A DNA stretch of 64,000 nucleotides from assembly GCA_949987565.1 (NCBI GenBank), contig OX465107.1, positions 10,793,721-10,857,720 on the forward strand. The letters are read 5' to 3'. Position numbers and translations under genes: made by a program. Each line of letters starts with the position of its first letter. Within the stretch, counting starts at the first letter, position 1. Under the pieces are notes generated by a model. The model did no database searches and was not told where the DNA came from. It saw only the letters and a list, made by a program, of their open reading frames with translations. Shown here in pieces: positions 63,380 to 64,000 of the stretch. This DNA is from Luidia sarsii (lineage: Eukaryota > Echinodermata > Asteroidea > Paxillosida > Luidiidae).

Positions 63380-64000
63380 GTTTTACTTTATTTACATGTA
63401 CTTTTGATTGATTTGATTGAGTTACTTGATTAATATGCAAGTCAGATATAGTACTTTTTTAAATTGATCAATTCCATGGTTCATGCCATCAAGAATTGTT
63501 TGAATTCTTTGTATTTTCTGGATACTTTTCCATTTATGTTGACATTCAGCCGTACATGTACATTGTAATCCAATCCATCAACAAAAGTCGGTATACTGAA
63601 TGCATTGAATTTTACAAACATTTTTAAATGTTGCCTCATGTGAGCATGGTGAGTGAAGTCTTCAGAAAAGGGTTATATATGAACAGTTTTGTTCATGCGC
63701 ATACAAATTCTAAGTGTATTCTATGTATTCTATGATATTGAACACATGAAATATTTGTCCATGTCCTTTTTTTGTAAAGTTACTAACCAACATTGAAAGT
63801 GACCATTGCAAATGAAAAATGTATTGAAATGTTTTCATTCTTTGCAGTGTCATAGACCTAGGCCTGGTAAACATGTTCTAACATAACGGTGACTTGAAAT
63901 TAATTGATGGTGATGATACAGTATAATTAGTTATGAAAGTATGTTACGTTACTAAACATTGAATTGCCCTTTAGAGTTGCCACAAGAAGAAAATACTTCA
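63380..64000. other. Unassigned DNA to window end
   Basis: AT-rich, no gene recognised. A strong acceptor-like TTTTCATTCTTTGCAG occurs at about 63831-63847 on the plus strand without a convincing exon after it. Confidence 0.35.

Overview
This is eukaryotic, animal-type DNA, and almost all of it is transposable-element sequence stacked inside other transposable elements. There are no operons, long intact ORFs or rRNA genes. Coding traces are short, frameshifted, or bounded by spliceosomal signals. The retroelement mix (Penelope-like, DIRS/Ngaro-like, L2/CR1-type LINE, Gypsy-type gag), the many PIF/Harbinger-like and TA-flanked elements, and the abundance of GTACATGTAC and AGGCCTA words suggest a marine invertebrate, perhaps a deuterostome such as an echinoderm, hemichordate or amphioxus. 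That placement is inference; I cannot fix the species.

Layout. 0-4.6 kb: a broken Penelope-like (PLE) reverse transcriptase on the minus strand, a dispersed repeat, and a decayed DIRS/Ngaro-like RT-RNase H with an SGNH-hydrolase remnant. 4.9-9.5 kb: a giant imperfect palindrome with GTACAT microsatellites near its centre, then a GC-rich minisatellite. 11.7-14 kb: a TIR element with CTCG-rich ends. 14.2-16 kb: the clearest host gene, two minus-strand exons matching the phosphotransferase-like domain of ACAD10/ACAD11. 16.1-22.3 kb: LINE 3' half, a TA-flanked MITE filled with minisatellite, a 30-bp tandem repeat, and a LINE endonuclease fragment. 24.2-27.4 kb: a PLE GIY-YIG endonuclease region split by an insertion flanked by ATA. 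28.4-30.9 kb: a DIRS-like gag/RT/RNase H pseudogene. 31-35 kb: mostly unassigned, with weak exon candidates. 35.4-39.5 kb: a hairpin tandem array and a Harbinger element with TTA duplications and a transposase first exon. 41.4-43.3 kb: a TIR element filled with about 40 palindromic 12-mers. 45-50 kb: a Gypsy-type gag relic, then a block resembling a decayed Polinton/Maverick- or adintovirus-like element. 50.6-51.2 kb: a second palindromic-array element. 52.9-61.8 kb: a multi-level nest whose insertion order can be read from paralogous empty sites. 62-64 kb: unassigned DNA and a MITE.

No set of genes works together as a host pathway here. The main interest is mobile-DNA architecture: long hairpins, TIR elements whose cargo is palindromic tandem DNA, a resolvable insertion chronology, and a host gene surviving among them. 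Boundaries, target duplications and splice sites were read by eye, and no database search was possible.
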